Source: an uncultured Phascolarctobacterium sp.
GTDB lineage: Bacteria > Bacillota > Negativicutes > Acidaminococcales > Acidaminococcaceae
Assembly (NCBI GenBank): GCA_905207485.1
Contig: CAJLLL010000013.1
Coordinates: 1 to 38,522, forward strand
Direction: 5' to 3'
Length of the DNA: 38,522 nucleotides
Positions within the stretch are counted from its first letter, which is position 1. Every line of letters starts with the position of its first letter. The position numbers were made by a program, and so were the translations under genes. The notes beneath the pieces are model-generated. The model was not told the DNA's origin and searched no databases. It saw only the letters and a program-made list of their open reading frames with translations. Positions 1 through 7,234 of the stretch are shown here, piece by piece.

Positions 1-2
1 AT

Positions 3-188
3 CCTTTAACTTTTCGTATTGTAACACATTTTTATAATAGAATTAAAGAAACTATCGTAAAATGTTATAATGTTAAATACATATTTAAATTAAATATTGA
101 AAAAGATAAAGCTAATGAAACAGAAGGAAATAAGGTTGTTGAAAAGATAAAGGATAATAAAAAATATTATTTATTAAAAGTATGGTAA
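3..188 (+). CDS. C-terminal end of an unknown protein (partial, cut by window start)
   Basis: One frame stays open from base 3 to a TAA at 186-188, giving at least 61 residues that end in Leu-Leu-Lys-Val-Trp. The stretch is Lys/Asn/Ile/Tyr-rich and far more AT-rich than the genes that follow. No start codon with a ribosome binding site is visible, so the gene probably begins left of the window. I do not recognise the family. An AT-rich sequence can stay open for 61 codons by chance, so this is tentative; the composition contrast would suit a recently acquired gene. Confidence 0.4.
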   Translation, partial: PLTFRIVTHFYNRIKETIVKCYNVKYIFKLNIEKDKANETEGNKVVEKIKDNKKYYLLKVW

Positions 189-278
189 GAAAGAGAATCA
201 GCATTTTAGTGAATGGGGCAGAAAAAAAGTAGTTTTTATCTTAAAAATAACCTTGCAGTGAAAAAACGGTGAAGTTAC

Positions 279-306
279 TTGACAAGATTGCTTTTGGGTA
301 TATAAT
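279..306 (+). promoter_or_regulatory. Promoter of perR-rbr
   Basis: TTGACA (279-284) and TATAAT (301-306) are both perfect consensus hexamers, separated by 16 bp. A start site near 313 leaves a short leader before the ATG at 346. The AT-rich bases over and after the -10 match a PerR box only weakly (about 9 of 14 positions by eye), so autoregulation is possible but not shown. Confidence 0.8.
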
Positions 307-345
307 TGTAATTGAGAATAAGTTTTGTTAGAAGGGAGAGACAGA

Positions 346-747
346 ATGAAACGCAATACTATTCAAAGACAGCTTGTTATTGCGGCAGTACGCTTCCTTG
401 CGGACCATCCTACGGCTGATGAGGTTTATGAGCGCATTACTATGGAGTATCCCGATATCAGCAAGGGCACTGTATACCGCAACCTTAACTCGCTTGTTGA
501 AAGCGGGCTGTTAAATAAGGTTTCCGTACCCAGCGGCGCAGACAGGTTTGACCATATGCTGACCAAACATTATCATATAAAATGCACCGGCTGCGGTAAA
601 TTTATGAATGTTGAAAATATGGATTATATGGAAGACCTTGATGAAAAGGTTGCAGCAGTAACCGGCTTTAAAATGCAGAATCATGATATAGTCTTTAATG
701 GATTGTGCCCCGAATGCCAGAAACTTGCGGCTAAGGACGCACAATAA
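346..747 (+). CDS. perR: Fur-family metalloregulator, PerR-like
   Basis: This is a 133-residue Fur-superfamily DNA-binding repressor. The N-terminal winged helix (about 1-75) carries the recognition-helix pattern ISKGTVYRNLNSLVESGLL. The C-terminal dimerisation domain has two zinc CxxC pairs (C80/C83 and C121/C124) and the regulatory-site residues D69, H75 and H77 typical of PerR. The ATG at 346 is chosen because GGGAG at 334-338 sits at ideal spacing; an in-frame TTG at 325 has no ribosome binding site. Rubrerythrin follows 44 bp later with no terminator between, and ahpC in this window has a near-perfect PerR box, so PerR is favoured over Fur or Zur. The exact metal cannot be read from sequence. 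Confidence 0.85.
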   Translation: MKRNTIQRQLVIAAVRFLADHPTADEVYERITMEYPDISKGTVYRNLNSLVESGLLNKVSVPSGADRFDHMLTKHYHIKCTGCGKFMNVENMDYMEDLDEKVAAVTGFKMQNHDIVFNGLCPECQKLAAKDAQ

Positions 748-791
748 GTGCAGCAGCACAAATAAAAATTTATTTTATGGAGGAATGAAAC

Positions 792-1346
792 ATGGAATTT
801 AAAGGCAGCAGAACCGAAGCCAATTTGCAGACCGCTTTTGCAGGTGAATCTCAGGCAAGAAACAAATACACCTATTATGCAGGTGTAGCTAAAAAAGAAG
901 GCTATAACCAAATTGCCAATATTTTTGAAGAAACTGCCGGCAATGAAAAAGAACATGCTAAAATCTGGTTTAAACTTTTAACCAGCGGTGGTGTGGCACA
1001 CAGCAGCCTGCCCGATACTTTAACCAACCTTAAAGACGCAGCAGCAGGCGAAAACTATGAATGGACCGAAATGTATGCTGAATTTGCCAAAGTTGCTAAA
1101 GAAGAAGGTTTTGATTACATTGCAACTTTGTTTGAAAAAGTTGGCGAAATTGAAAAAGAACACGAAGAACGTTACAATGCTCTTGTTGCCAACATTGAAA
1201 ATGACCGCGTATTTAAACGTGAAGAAAAACAGGTTTGGATTTGCGGCAACTGCGGCCATATTGTAATTGCTGAACAGGCTCCTGAAATTTGCCCGGTTTG
1301 CGACCATCCGAAAGCTTATTTTGAACTGCGCAAAGTAAACTACTAA
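792..1346 (+). CDS. rbr: Rubrerythrin
   Basis: This 184-residue cytoplasmic non-haem iron protein reduces hydrogen peroxide to water in anaerobes. The N-terminal ferritin-like four-helix domain (1-140) shows the di-iron ligand pattern E19, E52-x-x-H55, E90/E93 and E121-x-x-H124. The C-terminal rubredoxin domain has C151-x-x-C154 and C167-x-x-C170 for a mononuclear iron site. Length and domain order match classical rubrerythrin. It probably shares a transcript with the upstream PerR-like gene, and a terminator follows. The start has a GGAGG at 780-784. A 7-2-7 inverted repeat of A and T at 760-775 lies in the gap, but I cannot tell whether it is an operator. Confidence 0.95.
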   Translation: MEFKGSRTEANLQTAFAGESQARNKYTYYAGVAKKEGYNQIANIFEETAGNEKEHAKIWFKLLTSGGVAHSSLPDTLTNLKDAAAGENYEWTEMYAEFAKVAKEEGFDYIATLFEKVGEIEKEHEERYNALVANIENDRVFKREEKQVWICGNCGHIVIAEQAPEICPVCDHPKAYFELRKVNY

Positions 1347-1383
1347 TTTACAATTACGCTTTTAAAATTTAACATTTAAACTT

Positions 1384-1433
1384 AAACACCTCTTTGCAGA
1401 GTGCTTATTGGCATTTTGTAAAGAGGTGTTTTA
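1384..1433 (+). terminator. Terminator after rbr
   Basis: A 12-bp perfect stem, AAACACCTCTTT (1384-1395) with AAAGAGGTGTTT (1420-1431), encloses a loop of about 24 nt and is followed by a short T run. It ends the perR-rbr unit. Confidence 0.75.
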
Positions 1434-1451
1434 ACATTTTAAAATGTATGC

Positions 1452-1480
1452 TTGCAAAGCGATTTTTATAATGGTATGAT
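1452..1480 (+). promoter_or_regulatory. Promoter of the 1519-4020 operon
   Basis: TTGCAA (1452-1457) and TATGAT (1475-1480) are 17 bp apart, and TGG directly before the -10 forms an extended -10. The spacing to the GGAGG ribosome binding site at 1506-1510 is normal. Confidence 0.65.
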
Positions 1481-1518
1481 GATTCTGTTGCAATTTTATA
1501 AAAACGGAGGTAAATACA

Positions 1519-1923
1519 TTGATTTTGATTGCCTGTGTTGATGATAAAATGGGCATGTTGTTTAATAAACGGCGCCAGAGCATGGATAAAGTTCTGCGCA
1601 GCCGTATTTTAAACTTATGTGCCAGTAAAAAGCTGTGGATGAATGCTTACAGCCGCAAACAATTTGATATTGCCGCTGAAGGAATAACTGTTGACGAAGA
1701 TTTTATGGCCAAAGCTGCTGGTGATGATTATTGTTTTGCCGAGAATATAAGAATATCTGAATAAGAAAAAGATTTTAAAAAAATAATTTTATATAAATGG
1801 AACAGAGTTTATCCGGCAGATTTATATTTTGACATAGATTTAAGTAATTGGAAGCTTGAACAAAGCAGTGATTTTGCCGGTTCATCTCATGAAAAAATTA
1901 CAGAGGAGATTTACATAAAATGA
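1519..1923 (+). pseudogene. Small conserved protein interrupted by an in-frame TAA
   Basis: A TTG start at 1519 has a strong GGAGG (1506-1510) at 8-nt spacing. The frame reads 81 codons to TAA at 1762-1764, then continues without any shift for 52 more codons to a TGA at 1921-1923. The continuation looks like real protein (ILYKWNRVYPADLYFDIDL, then DFAGSSHEKITEEIY), and its TGA overlaps the next start codon as ATGA, the usual sign of a coupled gene pair. The intact product would have been about 134 residues. I recall similar unassigned Firmicutes proteins of this length, but I cannot name a function. A nonsense mutation is the simplest reading; stop readthrough or a sequencing error are alternatives. 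The 81-residue fragment may still be made. Confidence 0.75.
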
Positions 1924-2843
1924 GAAAGATACTTGCTTTAATATGTTCTTTGTTATTGGCAGTAAGTGTTGTACTTGGTGGCTGCGGACAAAAAAATGAT
2001 GCTGCAGCAGCTGATACAAAGCCTGCGGTAAGTACAAATGCTGCTTCTGCAAGCGATTTGGGCAGCATACCGGCATACAGCGGCACGCCGTATGTTGAAA
2101 TAAACGGCAATGTGCCTGGTTTTAGTGAGAAAGATTTAACTACTAAAAGTTTTGAAAAATACAGTCCGCTTGATAAACTAAAACGCTGCGGCGTTGCTTT
2201 TGCAAATGTAAGCCGCGATACCATGCCGAAGGAAGACAGAGGCAGTATCAGCAGTGTGAAGCCCAGCGGCTGGGTGCAGGCCAAGTATGATTGCGTGGAT
2301 GGCAAATCGCTCTATAACCGCTGCCATTTAATAGGCTTTCAACTGACGGCTGAAAATGCCAATGAACGCAATTTAATCACAGGCACACGCTATATGAATG
2401 TAGACGGCATGCTGCCGTTTGAGAACATGATAGCCGACTATGTAAAAGAAACAGGCAACCATGTTTTGTACCGCGTAACGCCGGTATTTAAGGGCAGTAA
2501 CCTTGTAGCAAGCGGCGTACAGATGGAGGCATTTTCTGTTGAAGATAAAGGCGAAGGCATTAGCTTTAATGTTTACTGCTATAATGTACAGCCGGGTGTA
2601 GAAATTGACTATACTACAGGCAAAAGCAAACTTGCCGGAAATAGCAGTAAAACGGAAATATGCCCCGCTGCCGATGAATTTGCAGTTAAAAATTATGTGC
2701 TGAACACCAAAAGCAAAAAATTCCATAATCCTGATTGCAGAGGCGTTAAGGATATAAACGCCAAAAATAAAGAGAATTTTAAAGGAAGCCGCAACGAACT
2801 TATCAGCAAAGATTATAAACCATGCGGCATTTGCAAACCGTAA
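1920..2843 (+). CDS. Secreted DNA/RNA non-specific endonuclease lipoprotein (DNA-entry nuclease type)
   Basis: This 307-residue protein begins with a lipoprotein signal ending Leu-Gly-Gly-Cys, so C22 would be lipidated and the enzyme anchored outside the membrane. A Ser/Ala-rich linker precedes a beta-beta-alpha-metal nuclease domain (about 75-240) with the motif LYNRCHLIGFQL (H136 as general base), then NERNLITGTRYMN, which carries the metal-binding Asn. This is the EndA/DNA-entry nuclease version of the DRGH motif. The C-terminal 50 residues form a small domain with C-x(n)-CGIC (FHNPDC to PCGIC) that looks like a zinc site. Roles could include nutrient scavenging, biofilm DNA degradation or DNA uptake. 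AGAGGAG at 1902-1908 supports the ATG at 1920, which overlaps the stop of the broken upstream gene. Confidence 0.88.
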   Translation: MRKILALICSLLLAVSVVLGGCGQKNDAAAADTKPAVSTNAASASDLGSIPAYSGTPYVEINGNVPGFSEKDLTTKSFEKYSPLDKLKRCGVAFANVSRDTMPKEDRGSISSVKPSGWVQAKYDCVDGKSLYNRCHLIGFQLTAENANERNLITGTRYMNVDGMLPFENMIADYVKETGNHVLYRVTPVFKGSNLVASGVQMEAFSVEDKGEGISFNVYCYNVQPGVEIDYTTGKSKLAGNSSKTEICPAADEFAVKNYVLNTKSKKFHNPDCRGVKDINAKNKENFKGSRNELISKDYKPCGICKP

Positions 2844-2856
2844 AAGAGGTTAATTT

Positions 2857-4020
2857 ATGGGTCTGGTAGATGAGTATTTATCAAATTTCAAAGTAGGCAA
2901 AAATGAGCAGATGGCTGCCCGCATGGCATTTTTTATATCGGGTTTTGCAGTTTCCACCTGGGCACCGATGATTCCTGCCGTCAAAGAAAAATTGCAGATT
3001 GGCGCCGATGTTTTAGGTATTTTGCTGCTGAGTATCGGCATAAGTGCGTTTATTTTTATGCCGATTGCCGGAATGCTGAGCCGCAGTTATGGCTGTAAAA
3101 AAGTTCTTCGTGTAGCCATAACTATTATGGCGTTTGATTTGATAGTGCTTTCGCTTTTGGATAGCATTTGGGGTTTTTTAATTTTTTTGGCAGTATTTGG
3201 CGCAGCAATGGGCTGCATTGATGTAAATATGAACCTTAATGCAGTTATTGTAGAAAACGCCAGCAAAAAACGCATGATGAGCGGTATGCATGCATTATGG
3301 AGCGTAGGCTGTTTTGCGGGCGCCGGGCTGTTCAGCCTTCTGGCAAAAGCAGGGCTTGGCATAACGCTTATAGCTGCTGTTCACACGGCAGTAGTGTTAA
3401 TATGCACGCTTATGTACAGCCGTTATTTCTTAAACTTTAAAGGAGCAGGCAATGAAAAGCCAATCGCAATTCCTAAAGGCATAGTTATGTTTTTCGGTGC
3501 TTTGGCGTGCATAACCTTTTTGGGGGAAGGCGCTGTTATGGATTGGAGCGGTGTGCTGCTGACGGAAGTTAAAAATACGGAGCTTTCGCTTGCCGGTGTT
3601 GGTTATGCAGTATTTTCGGTAGCAATGCTTGTTATGCGTCTTATTGGCGACAAAATTGTTGTTCTTCTTGGCGAAGAAAAAACGCTTATTTTGGGCAGCG
3701 TTATTGGCGTAGTGGGATTTTTAAGCGTAATTTTTTTAGAAAATTTTTACGCTATACAGTTCGGTTTTGTACTGATGGGCCTCGGGCTTGCAAACATCGT
3801 ACCTACAATATATTCACTAACAAAATATCAAACGGTAATGCCCATTAATGCCGCTGTTACAGCTATAACAAGCATGGGTTATACCGGCGTAATTTTGGGC
3901 CCTGCCGTTTTAGGATTTGTAGCACATGGATTTGGCATTACACAAGTATTTTACCTTTTGGCAATTCTTTTGGCTGCGCAGGCGGCAGCGGTTAAATACT
4001 ACTTTGCCAAAATAAGCTGA
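2857..4020 (+). CDS. MFS transporter
   Basis: This 387-residue, highly hydrophobic protein has about 12 predicted membrane helices and belongs to the major facilitator superfamily. The YbjJ-like opening (AARMAFFISGFAVSTWAPMIPAVKE as two pieces around residues 20-44) is followed by a GxLSRSYGCKKVLR loop, the equivalent of the conserved cytoplasmic motif between helices 2 and 3. The substrate cannot be read from sequence; sugar or drug efflux relatives exist in this branch. It starts 13 bp after the nuclease gene with AAGAGGT at 2844-2850, so the two are co-transcribed. No terminator lies directly after it. Confidence 0.85.
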   Translation: MGLVDEYLSNFKVGKNEQMAARMAFFISGFAVSTWAPMIPAVKEKLQIGADVLGILLLSIGISAFIFMPIAGMLSRSYGCKKVLRVAITIMAFDLIVLSLLDSIWGFLIFLAVFGAAMGCIDVNMNLNAVIVENASKKRMMSGMHALWSVGCFAGAGLFSLLAKAGLGITLIAAVHTAVVLICTLMYSRYFLNFKGAGNEKPIAIPKGIVMFFGALACITFLGEGAVMDWSGVLLTEVKNTELSLAGVGYAVFSVAMLVMRLIGDKIVVLLGEEKTLILGSVIGVVGFLSVIFLENFYAIQFGFVLMGLGLANIVPTIYSLTKYQTVMPINAAVTAITSMGYTGVILGPAVLGFVAHGFGITQVFYLLAILLAAQAAAVKYYFAKIS

Positions 4021-4024
4021 AGCA

Positions 4025-4053
4025 TTGTTAAAGCTTAAAAAATTTAGTATAAT
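4025..4053 (+). promoter_or_regulatory. Promoter of the leader RNA and immunity cluster
   Basis: TTGTTA (4025-4030) and TATAAT (4048-4053) have the ideal 17-bp spacing. The predicted start near 4060 falls at the first base of the leader's closing stem, as expected for a structured 5' leader. Confidence 0.75.
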
Positions 4054-4083
4054 TAAATAAAGCATAACAAGGGGTTGACTAAA

Positions 4084-4134
4084 ATGTTGAGTTTGGCTAC
4101 CATGATGAAAACGAGCAAACGGTGCTATGTGTAA
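4084..4134 (+). CDS. Candidate 16-residue leader peptide
   Basis: ATG at 4084 is preceded at 9 nt by AAGGGG (4069-4074) and reads MLSLATMMKTSKRCYV to a TAA. It begins about 24 nt after the predicted transcription start and ends 50 nt before the terminator, the layout of ribosome-controlled attenuators. There is no run of one amino acid, so simple amino-acid starvation control is not obvious. Chance occurrence cannot be excluded at this length. Confidence 0.35.
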   Translation: MLSLATMMKTSKRCYV

Positions 4135-4183
4135 AGTAGTGCCCGGACTTTGTTATGCTGAAAAAAACAAATTAAAAACAAAA

Positions 4184-4226
4184 GCGCTTTGGTATCTGCA
4201 TTAAACAGGTATTGAAGCGTTTTTTT
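4184..4226 (+). terminator. Terminator just upstream of the SUFU-family gene
   Basis: A 15-bp stem, 4184-4198 with 4206-4220 including several G-U pairs, has a 7-nt loop and runs into seven T (4220-4226). It ends 19 nt before the next ribosome binding site, so it must either be bypassed or regulated for the downstream gene to be expressed from the 4025 promoter. Confidence 0.85.
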
Positions 4227-4257
4227 GCATTTTTCAGGAGCAAAAGGGGGAGTTGCT

Positions 4258-6177
4258 ATGATGCAGGATTTGATAAAAAAGATAAACGAATTAAATGATG
4301 CCGATGAATACAGCAAATGCATTGAACTCATTGAAGAAGTACCGGAAGCCGAACGCGGTTATGAACTGACAGTGCTTTTAGGCAGGGCATACAGCAATTT
4401 AGGCGTACTTGGAGACCATAAAGAAAAAGCTGAATCTGATGGCGTAGATATATTTTTAATGGAAAAAGCCGTTAATATTTTTGAAAGCGTGCGTTTACAG
4501 GGCATGGATGACTGGTACTGGAACTGCCGTATGGCTTATGCCTTATGGATGATGAGCGGCAGGGAACTTGAAGCGCTGGCTCATGCGCGCAAATGGCAGG
4601 AATTGAACCCTGATGACGAAGATGCGCCGCATTTAATAAAAACTATAGAAGAATATGTGGAAGAAAATTATAAAGAACCGATAGTATATGATTTTGAGGA
4701 AATGAAAGCTGTCGGCGAACATATTGAAAAATATTTTGGCAAATATGATAATGTAATGCACGAACTGGTATCGCCGGATATTCATATAGATATTTGCGTT
4801 ATTCCGCCGAGAAAGGAACATGAATATTATACACTGGTAACAATGGGCATGGGCGCATTTAAAATGCCGGTGCCGGAAGATAAAGAATATGAAGATTTAA
4901 AACGTGCAGAACTTTTAGTAAACTTGCCGTCAGATTGGCATTTGGATAGGGAATCACTGAAAGAAGAAAAATGGTACTGGCCTATACGCCTGCTGAAATA
5001 TATGGCACGCAGCCCGCTTAATAATGATTTATATTTTTGCTGGGGCAGCACGATGGAATTTGACGATATTGAAAGTTTTGATGAAAGTACCAAATTGTGC
5101 ACAGCTATTACATTAAGCCCGGGTGTTTTTGGCGAACCGAGCTATGAATGCCGTCTGCCGAACGGTGAAGTGGTTAATTTTTATCAGGCAATACCACTTT
5201 ACAGAGAAGAACTTACTTATAAAATTGAAAACAGCGTGGATAAACTTCTGCAAAAATGTCCGGATGAAATATTGGAGGTTATTAATCCGGTACGCTTAAA
5301 CGCTATTACCGATGCGGAAACACTGAATTATGACGACCGTGAAATGGATAATGCGGCAGAGCATATAAAATTGATACATGAACATAATCTGCCGGTGGAA
5401 GAACTTGCCGCATATAACCACATGGCGGCATATTTACGCTGGTGTATAAACCATAATTTAATGGGCGATGTATTTTTGCAGCAGTACGGAAATATAGTTA
5501 GTTCAGTGCAAAACGGCACTGTAACAGACCTGCGTTCTTTTGTTCGTGATGAACTTGGCGGCAGGCTGATGATAATAGATTACAACCGCACTGGTGTAAT
5601 GTTTGCCAATTGGTATAATACCGGCAACCGCAGCATGCCGTATGCTTATTTAAAGGATTTAAAAGCATACGCAGCGGAATATTTTAAAGAGCAGACGTCC
5701 TGTGATGAAAAAACAGCTTACCTGCATTTGCCTTGGGGCGAAGATTATTACAAAGCTGTTGAAAAAATTATTAATGCCCGCTTTGAAGAATTTATGAATT
5801 TGGGCGAAGCTGATAAAAATGCCAATACACAGGCTTTTGATGAAACTAAATTTAAACAGCTTTTAAGCAGCTGGCAGGGCGCACGCCACTGTTTGGCCAG
5901 CGACCGAATTATAATGGACGGCTGTGAAGTAGGTTTTTGCTGCCGCGAAGAACCAGACAGTGATGATACCGGATGGGACAGCGGCTGGCGCTTTGAAGCC
6001 GGCGATGAAGATGAAGTTTATAGTGATGAAGAAGACCACTACAAAGTTTATGATTTAAATACATTATGTAATTTATGCCCTGAAATTTTAAAAATTTTAA
6101 AAAGCCCGTTTGATACTGCGTTTGAACGCGGTGCTGATGGCAAACTGTATAAAATGGATATGGAAGATGAAGGGTAA
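4258..6177 (+). CDS. Multidomain immunity-like protein: helical repeats, SUFU domain, DUF2185 (Imm33)
   Basis: This is an acidic cytoplasmic protein of 639 residues. Helical TPR-like repeats (about 1-125) come first, followed by a suppressor-of-fused (SUFU) domain (about 160-340) with the typical HIDI, LVNLPSDW and LSPGVF segments. A helical middle region (about 385-520) is unassigned. The end (about 541-639) is DUF2185, with CREEPD, DSGWRF, GDEDE and VYDLNT. SUFU and DUF2185 (Imm33) are known immunity families of bacterial polymorphic toxins, so this may neutralise several toxins. GGGGGAG at 4246-4252 serves ATG 4258 or 4261; an earlier in-frame ATG at 4225 lies inside the terminator and is rejected. 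It is first in a cluster of six related genes. Confidence 0.8.
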   Translation: MMQDLIKKINELNDADEYSKCIELIEEVPEAERGYELTVLLGRAYSNLGVLGDHKEKAESDGVDIFLMEKAVNIFESVRLQGMDDWYWNCRMAYALWMMSGRELEALAHARKWQELNPDDEDAPHLIKTIEEYVEENYKEPIVYDFEEMKAVGEHIEKYFGKYDNVMHELVSPDIHIDICVIPPRKEHEYYTLVTMGMGAFKMPVPEDKEYEDLKRAELLVNLPSDWHLDRESLKEEKWYWPIRLLKYMARSPLNNDLYFCWGSTMEFDDIESFDESTKLCTAITLSPGVFGEPSYECRLPNGEVVNFYQAIPLYREELTYKIENSVDKLLQKCPDEILEVINPVRLNAITDAETLNYDDREMDNAAEHIKLIHEHNLPVEELAAYNHMAAYLRWCINHNLMGDVFLQQYGNIVSSVQNGTVTDLRSFVRDELGGRLMIIDYNRTGVMFANWYNTGNRSMPYAYLKDLKAYAAEYFKEQTSCDEKTAYLHLPWGEDYYKAVEKIINARFEEFMNLGEADKNANTQAFDETKFKQLLSSWQGARHCLASDRIIMDGCEVGFCCREEPDSDDTGWDSGWRFEAGDEDEVYSDEEDHYKVYDLNTLCNLCPEILKILKSPFDTAFERGADGKLYKMDMEDEG

Positions 6178-6182
6178 TAATC

Positions 6183-6383
6183 ATGTACTAAGCAAAATTA
6201 TCGGCATTTATAGCTGAATACAACGATTATATAACGATTTTAACGGAACTGATGTTTGTTGCAGAGATTGTACAAAACTGGTACTGGCTTTACGACCTTG
6301 CCTGTAAACCTGATGCACATCTTTTAAGTAACGGCATGTACCGTTTGATTTTTAGTGCGCTTGGCTTAATAATTATTGTTTAA
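6183..6383 (+). pseudogene. Remnant of a small gene with TAA at codon 3; nothing else in the 6178-6485 gap
   Basis: ATG at 6183 has AAGGG nine bases upstream, but the frame is Met-Tyr-stop. The same frame then stays open for 63 codons (6192-6380) with protein-like content, including LTELMFVAEIVQNWYWLYDL and a hydrophobic end, before TAA at 6381-6383. This resembles a decayed cluster member. I do not recognise the family. The rest of the 308-bp gap is AT-rich, with a weak promoter candidate at 6377-6404 (TTGTTT, 16 bp, TATAAA) for the next gene. Confidence 0.4.
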
Positions 6384-6485
6384 AAAAGCTGTATAAAATA
6401 TAAAGCTAAACACTGAAAATATCCAAATAAAGAATAGAAAAATGTTAAGAAATTTTTATATTTCCGTAAGATAAGGAGTGATTTT

Positions 6486-7232
6486 ATGGAACCTGCAAAG
6501 GAATGGCTTGATTTATATACACAGAAAAAAGAATTAACTAAAAGTATGGTTGATTTTAATAAATATTTTGAAGAAAAAGAAATTGCCGGAATGGCTTTGG
6601 ATGTAATGAATATTGGCTTATGCGATTTGCCGAGCGGCAAAGTAATAGTTGCAGACCCATTGGTTTACCTTGATAAAAACTGTATTCCGTATTTAGTGCA
6701 GGCTCCTGCCGGAAGTTACCAAACAGAAGTTTGCGTTGTTAAACCGTATGATGGTGATTGCGCGCGTTATGCTGCTGTGCGCCTGCGTTTTAACCAAAAA
6801 CGCGCTGTGAAATTTTACGAGGCGCTTATTGGCAGTGAAGATTTAGAGAACTTTGAAGAAGGAGAATATTTTGGCTTTAATGTAGATGCCGGTTTGGGAT
6901 GTATCTGCGATGCCGAAACAAATAAAATTATTTGTGAATGGCGTGAAAAATGGGAAAAGGAAAATCCGGACGGCGAAATTTATAACGATTATTTTTATGA
7001 CTTGTTTAAAGAAAGTTATAAACAAAATCCGCAGTATCAGCGTGATGGCGGAGATTGGATTAACTGGCAGGCTCCCGGTACGGATTATCACGTTCCGTTT
7101 TTCCAGGCCGGTTTTGGGGACGGCACATATCCTGTTTATTGGGGCTTTGATGAAAATGACGCAGTTTGCCAGCTTATAATTCAGTTTATCGATATAGAAC
7201 GCGATTACAGTGATGAAGATGAGGAGGAATAA
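6486..7232 (+). CDS. DUF4241-family protein, probable immunity protein
   Basis: This acidic soluble protein of 248 residues has no signal peptide or membrane segment. Recognisable DUF4241 features are SGKVIVADPLVYL (about 50-62), the PAGSYQTEVCVV strand, RYAAVRLRF, and near the end GDGTYPVYWGFDENDAVCQL with a very acidic tail. DUF4241 proteins occur repeatedly in immunity arrays of Firmicutes and other bacteria; a biochemical activity is not established as far as I know. GGAG at 6476-6479 supports the start. The next gene begins 2 bp after the stop, so the two are translationally coupled. Confidence 0.75.
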   Translation: MEPAKEWLDLYTQKKELTKSMVDFNKYFEEKEIAGMALDVMNIGLCDLPSGKVIVADPLVYLDKNCIPYLVQAPAGSYQTEVCVVKPYDGDCARYAAVRLRFNQKRAVKFYEALIGSEDLENFEEGEYFGFNVDAGLGCICDAETNKIICEWREKWEKENPDGEIYNDYFYDLFKESYKQNPQYQRDGGDWINWQAPGTDYHVPFFQAGFGDGTYPVYWGFDENDAVCQLIIQFIDIERDYSDEDEEE

Positions 7233-7234
7233 TT

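Larger units (their letters stand above)
4061..4226 (+). promoter_or_regulatory. Structured 5' leader or small RNA ending in an intrinsic terminator (attenuator candidate)
   Basis: AGCATAACAA (4061-4070) pairs perfectly with TTGTTATGCT (4150-4159), closing an element of about 100 nt. Inside it, GTTTGGCTAC (4091-4100) can pair imperfectly with 4136-4148. A run of A follows, then the terminator at 4184-4226, then the ribosome binding site of the immunity gene. The region also holds a 16-codon ORF. The conserved bases of the riboswitch classes I can recall are absent. It could be a riboswitch, a translation-coupled attenuator, or a stand-alone RNA of about 165 nt. I see no clear antiterminator partner for the left terminator arm. 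Confidence 0.55.

Noticed and set aside
325..345. Upstream TTG start for the PerR-like gene
   Set aside because: It has no ribosome binding site and would place the real one inside the coding sequence; ATG 346 is well spaced.
748..791. PerR box in the perR-rbr gap
   Set aside because: The 7-2-7 repeat of A and T there does not match the PerR consensus spacing and may be chance.
4061..4160. Known riboswitch, 4.5S RNA or 6S RNA
   Set aside because: I could not find the conserved cores of the classes I know (TPP, SAM, cobalamin, purine, c-di-GMP, THF, ZTP, fluoride, guanidine) or the SRP tetraloop region.
4225..4257. Upstream ATG start for the SUFU-family gene
   Set aside because: It overlaps the terminator T run and precedes the clear GGGGGAG ribosome binding site.
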